Source of the DNA: Bifidobacterium breve
GTDB taxonomy: Bacteria; Actinomycetota; Actinomycetes; S36-B12
Assembly (NCBI GenBank): GCA_943328365.2
Contig: CALPZT020000079.1
Coordinates: forward strand, 1-7,033
Direction of reading: 5' to 3'
DNA length: 7,033 bases
The translations under genes and the position numbers were made by a program. The notes below the pieces were generated by a model. It saw nothing but the letters and a program-made list of their open reading frames with translations, was not told the DNA's origin and searched no databases. Below, piece by piece: positions 6,447-7,033 of this stretch; the first letter of the stretch is position 1, and every line of letters starts with the position of its first letter.

Positions 6447-6465
6447 ACTGCAACACTTTTCGATT

Positions 6466-6509
6466 GGGGCCGCCTCGGAGATTTGAACCCCGGACCTACG
6501 CATTACGAG
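6466..6509 (-). repeat. tRNA-Thr(CGT) 3'-half, att copy 3 (best preserved)
   Basis: On the minus strand this contains the CTCGTAA loop with a pairable anticodon stem (GCGCG/TGCGT, using two bases beyond 6509). It continues with a variable loop, an intact T-arm CGGGG-TTCAAAT-CTCCG, the acceptor 3' strand AGGCGGC, a discriminator C and CCA. Actinobacterial tRNA-Thr typically starts GCCGCCT, which would pair with this strand. No D-arm or 5' acceptor strand follows on the right (the DNA there is TATAGAGGAAAT...), so only the 3' half is present. It separates unit B from unit C. Confidence 0.85.
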
Positions 6510-6570
6510 CGCGCTCCGGTATAGAGGAAATCATTTGGTACCAATGGTTTTCGGTCCGTCTCGGTACGCG
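6510..6570. promoter_or_regulatory. Probable att arm region of the third unit
   Basis: GAGGAAAT (6524-6531) and ACCAATGGTTTTC (6540-6552) match the equivalent blocks beside copy 2, with one base of spacing difference between them. TTGGTACCAA (6535-6544) is a perfect palindrome. TCGGTCCGTC (6551-6560) and TCGGTACGCG (6561-6570) are tandem ten-base repeats, again one helical turn apart. TACCAATGG (6539-6547) recurs inverted at 6720-6728. I read these as candidate binding sites for a shared integrase. Confidence 0.45.
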
Positions 6571-6683
6571 ATATTCCGGGTTATTCGAGGTGGTTTCGGT
6601 TTAAACTGAGGGTACGAATTCCCACCCAGAGTCGCTTCGAAATCCGTCGTTTGACCAACGCAGCAGCAATGGACTTCTCAGTT

Positions 6684-6713
6684 GGACCTACCCACCCGAT
6701 GTGGGGCAGGTCC
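6684..6713. other. Stem-loop between att arm and AbiE remnant
   Basis: GGACCT (6684-6689) pairs with AGGTCC (6708-6713), and CCCAC (6691-6695) with GTGGG (6701-6705). This gives 11 base pairs with a small internal loop and a 5-base apical loop. No T-run follows on either strand. It lies downstream of the AbiE genes of unit C and might act as an RNA 3'-end structure. The function is unknown. Confidence 0.5.
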
Positions 6714-6763
6714 GGAATTCCATTGGTAGTCAAGGGTACATCAAGCAGGGTGAATCGGTCGCG

Positions 6764-6811
6764 TCACCTGAGGGCGCGCAAGTTCGGTGCGGATCCGTGC
6801 GCGTCGCTCAT
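6764..6811 (-). pseudogene. AbiEii toxin gene, 15-codon 5' stump
   Basis: An ATG at 6811 overlaps the antitoxin stop as ATGA, exactly the arrangement of the first AbiE pair, and reads MSDAHGSAPNLRALR before a TGA at 6766-6764. The NLRALR ending resembles the start of some AbiEii proteins, but no nucleotidyltransferase motif follows in any frame before the tRNA repeat. The toxin gene has been deleted almost at its start, leaving the antitoxin alone. The call rests mainly on position. Confidence 0.55.
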
Positions 6812-7033
6812 GTCGGTACCCCGCGGTGATCCATGAGCGTCTTGAACTTCTCAGCCTGCGACGCCGAGAGTTCGCCGGACTGACGGGCATTGCTGATGGC
6901 CATCCGCAGTTGGGCCGGGTCCGTCCCCAGCTCCTGACAGTCCACGATCGTGCGCGCAACCGTCGTCACGGGCAGCCCGTCGACCACCGTCACGTCATTG
7001 GCTGGCAGGTCCCGGCGATGGATTCGGACGGGA
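6808..7033 (-). CDS. AbiEi family antitoxin, C-terminal part (runs off the right edge)
   Basis: About 74 residues are visible, reading PVRIHRRDLPANDVTVVDGL and then PVTTVARTIVDC, with a helical tail to VPT and the stop at 6808. The HRRDLP...V-DGLPVTT-ARTI-D pattern is typical of the C-terminal half of AbiEi-type antitoxins. The corresponding part of the antitoxin at 4829-5389 has VHRQDL...VTLPTAIAQCID, so those two are in the same subgroup. The N-terminal winged helix must lie beyond the window. The frame is open to the edge with no defect, so the gene may be functional even though its toxin partner is reduced to a stump. Confidence 0.8.
   Translation of the reverse strand, partial: PVRIHRRDLPANDVTVVDGLPVTTVARTIVDCQELGTDPAQLRMAISNARQSGELSASQAEKFKTLMDHRGVPT

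Noticed and set aside
5808..6503. Intact 231-residue permease
   Set aside because: Its first 19 residues are translated tRNA repeat and junction DNA, and its last 45 or so are an Arg-rich out-of-frame tail, while the true C-terminus continues in the adjacent frame.
50..6509. CRISPR array
   Set aside because: There are only three repeats, about 3 kb apart, and their sequence is explained by a tRNA gene.
6466..6535. Possible complete tRNA-Thr gene
   Set aside because: The anticodon arm, T-arm and acceptor 3' strand are present, but no D-arm or matching 5' acceptor strand follows on the right. The same holds for the other two copies.
6651..6836. 61-codon plus-strand ORF
   Set aside because: It spans the hairpin and the antisense of the AbiE remnant, has no ribosome-binding site, and looks like no known protein.

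Overview
The window looks like chromosomal DNA of a GC-rich actinobacterium. Third codon positions are strongly G/C-biased, GTG and TTG starts are plausible, two promoters look leaderless, and the protein families are typical of that phylum. I cannot name a genus. Almost every recognisable gene lies on the minus strand. The content is accessory: AbiE-type toxin-antitoxin genes, toxin-antitoxin debris and one decayed transporter gene. No integrase or other core mobility gene is visible.

The organising feature is a set of three direct repeats at 50-93, 3575-3617 and 6466-6509. Each is the 3' half of a tRNA-Thr with anticodon CGT, read on the minus strand: anticodon loop, T-arm, acceptor 3' strand and a CCA-like end. 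No 5' half is present. This is the pattern left when site-specific elements insert one after another into a tRNA gene, each restoring the gene and displacing an old 3' end. The repeats cut the window into two complete units (A, 94-3574; B, 3618-6465) and the start of a third (C, 6510 to the right edge). The intact tRNA-Thr should lie beyond the right edge.

Unit A holds, left to right, a broken AbiEii toxin gene (203-962), an intact AbiEi/AbiEii pair overlapping by ATGA (959-2619), a truncated PIN-domain toxin (2645-2860), an intact helix-turn-helix protein that is probably its antitoxin (2880-3275), and an unrecognised plus-strand ORF (3330-3716). Unit B holds integrase-arm-like DNA (3618-3730), a second, different AbiEii/AbiEi pair (3886-5389) with a leaderless promoter and candidate operator, a PIN C-terminal fragment (about 5629-5804), and a 5'-truncated, frameshifted sugar ABC permease gene (5822-6446) that ends close to the next repeat. 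Unit C repeats the start of unit B: arm-like DNA, a hairpin, a 15-codon stump of an AbiEii toxin gene (6764-6811), and an AbiEi antitoxin gene running off the right edge.

In each unit an AbiE module is the first recognisable gene content beside the tRNA repeat. I infer a tRNA-Thr hotspot that has accumulated small att-flanked toxin-antitoxin cassettes without their own integrase. Where modules have decayed, mostly the toxin is lost and the antitoxin kept. Stretches with nothing I can support are 1-49, 94-202, 3731-3885 (one weak ORF tail), 5421-5628 and 6571-6683.
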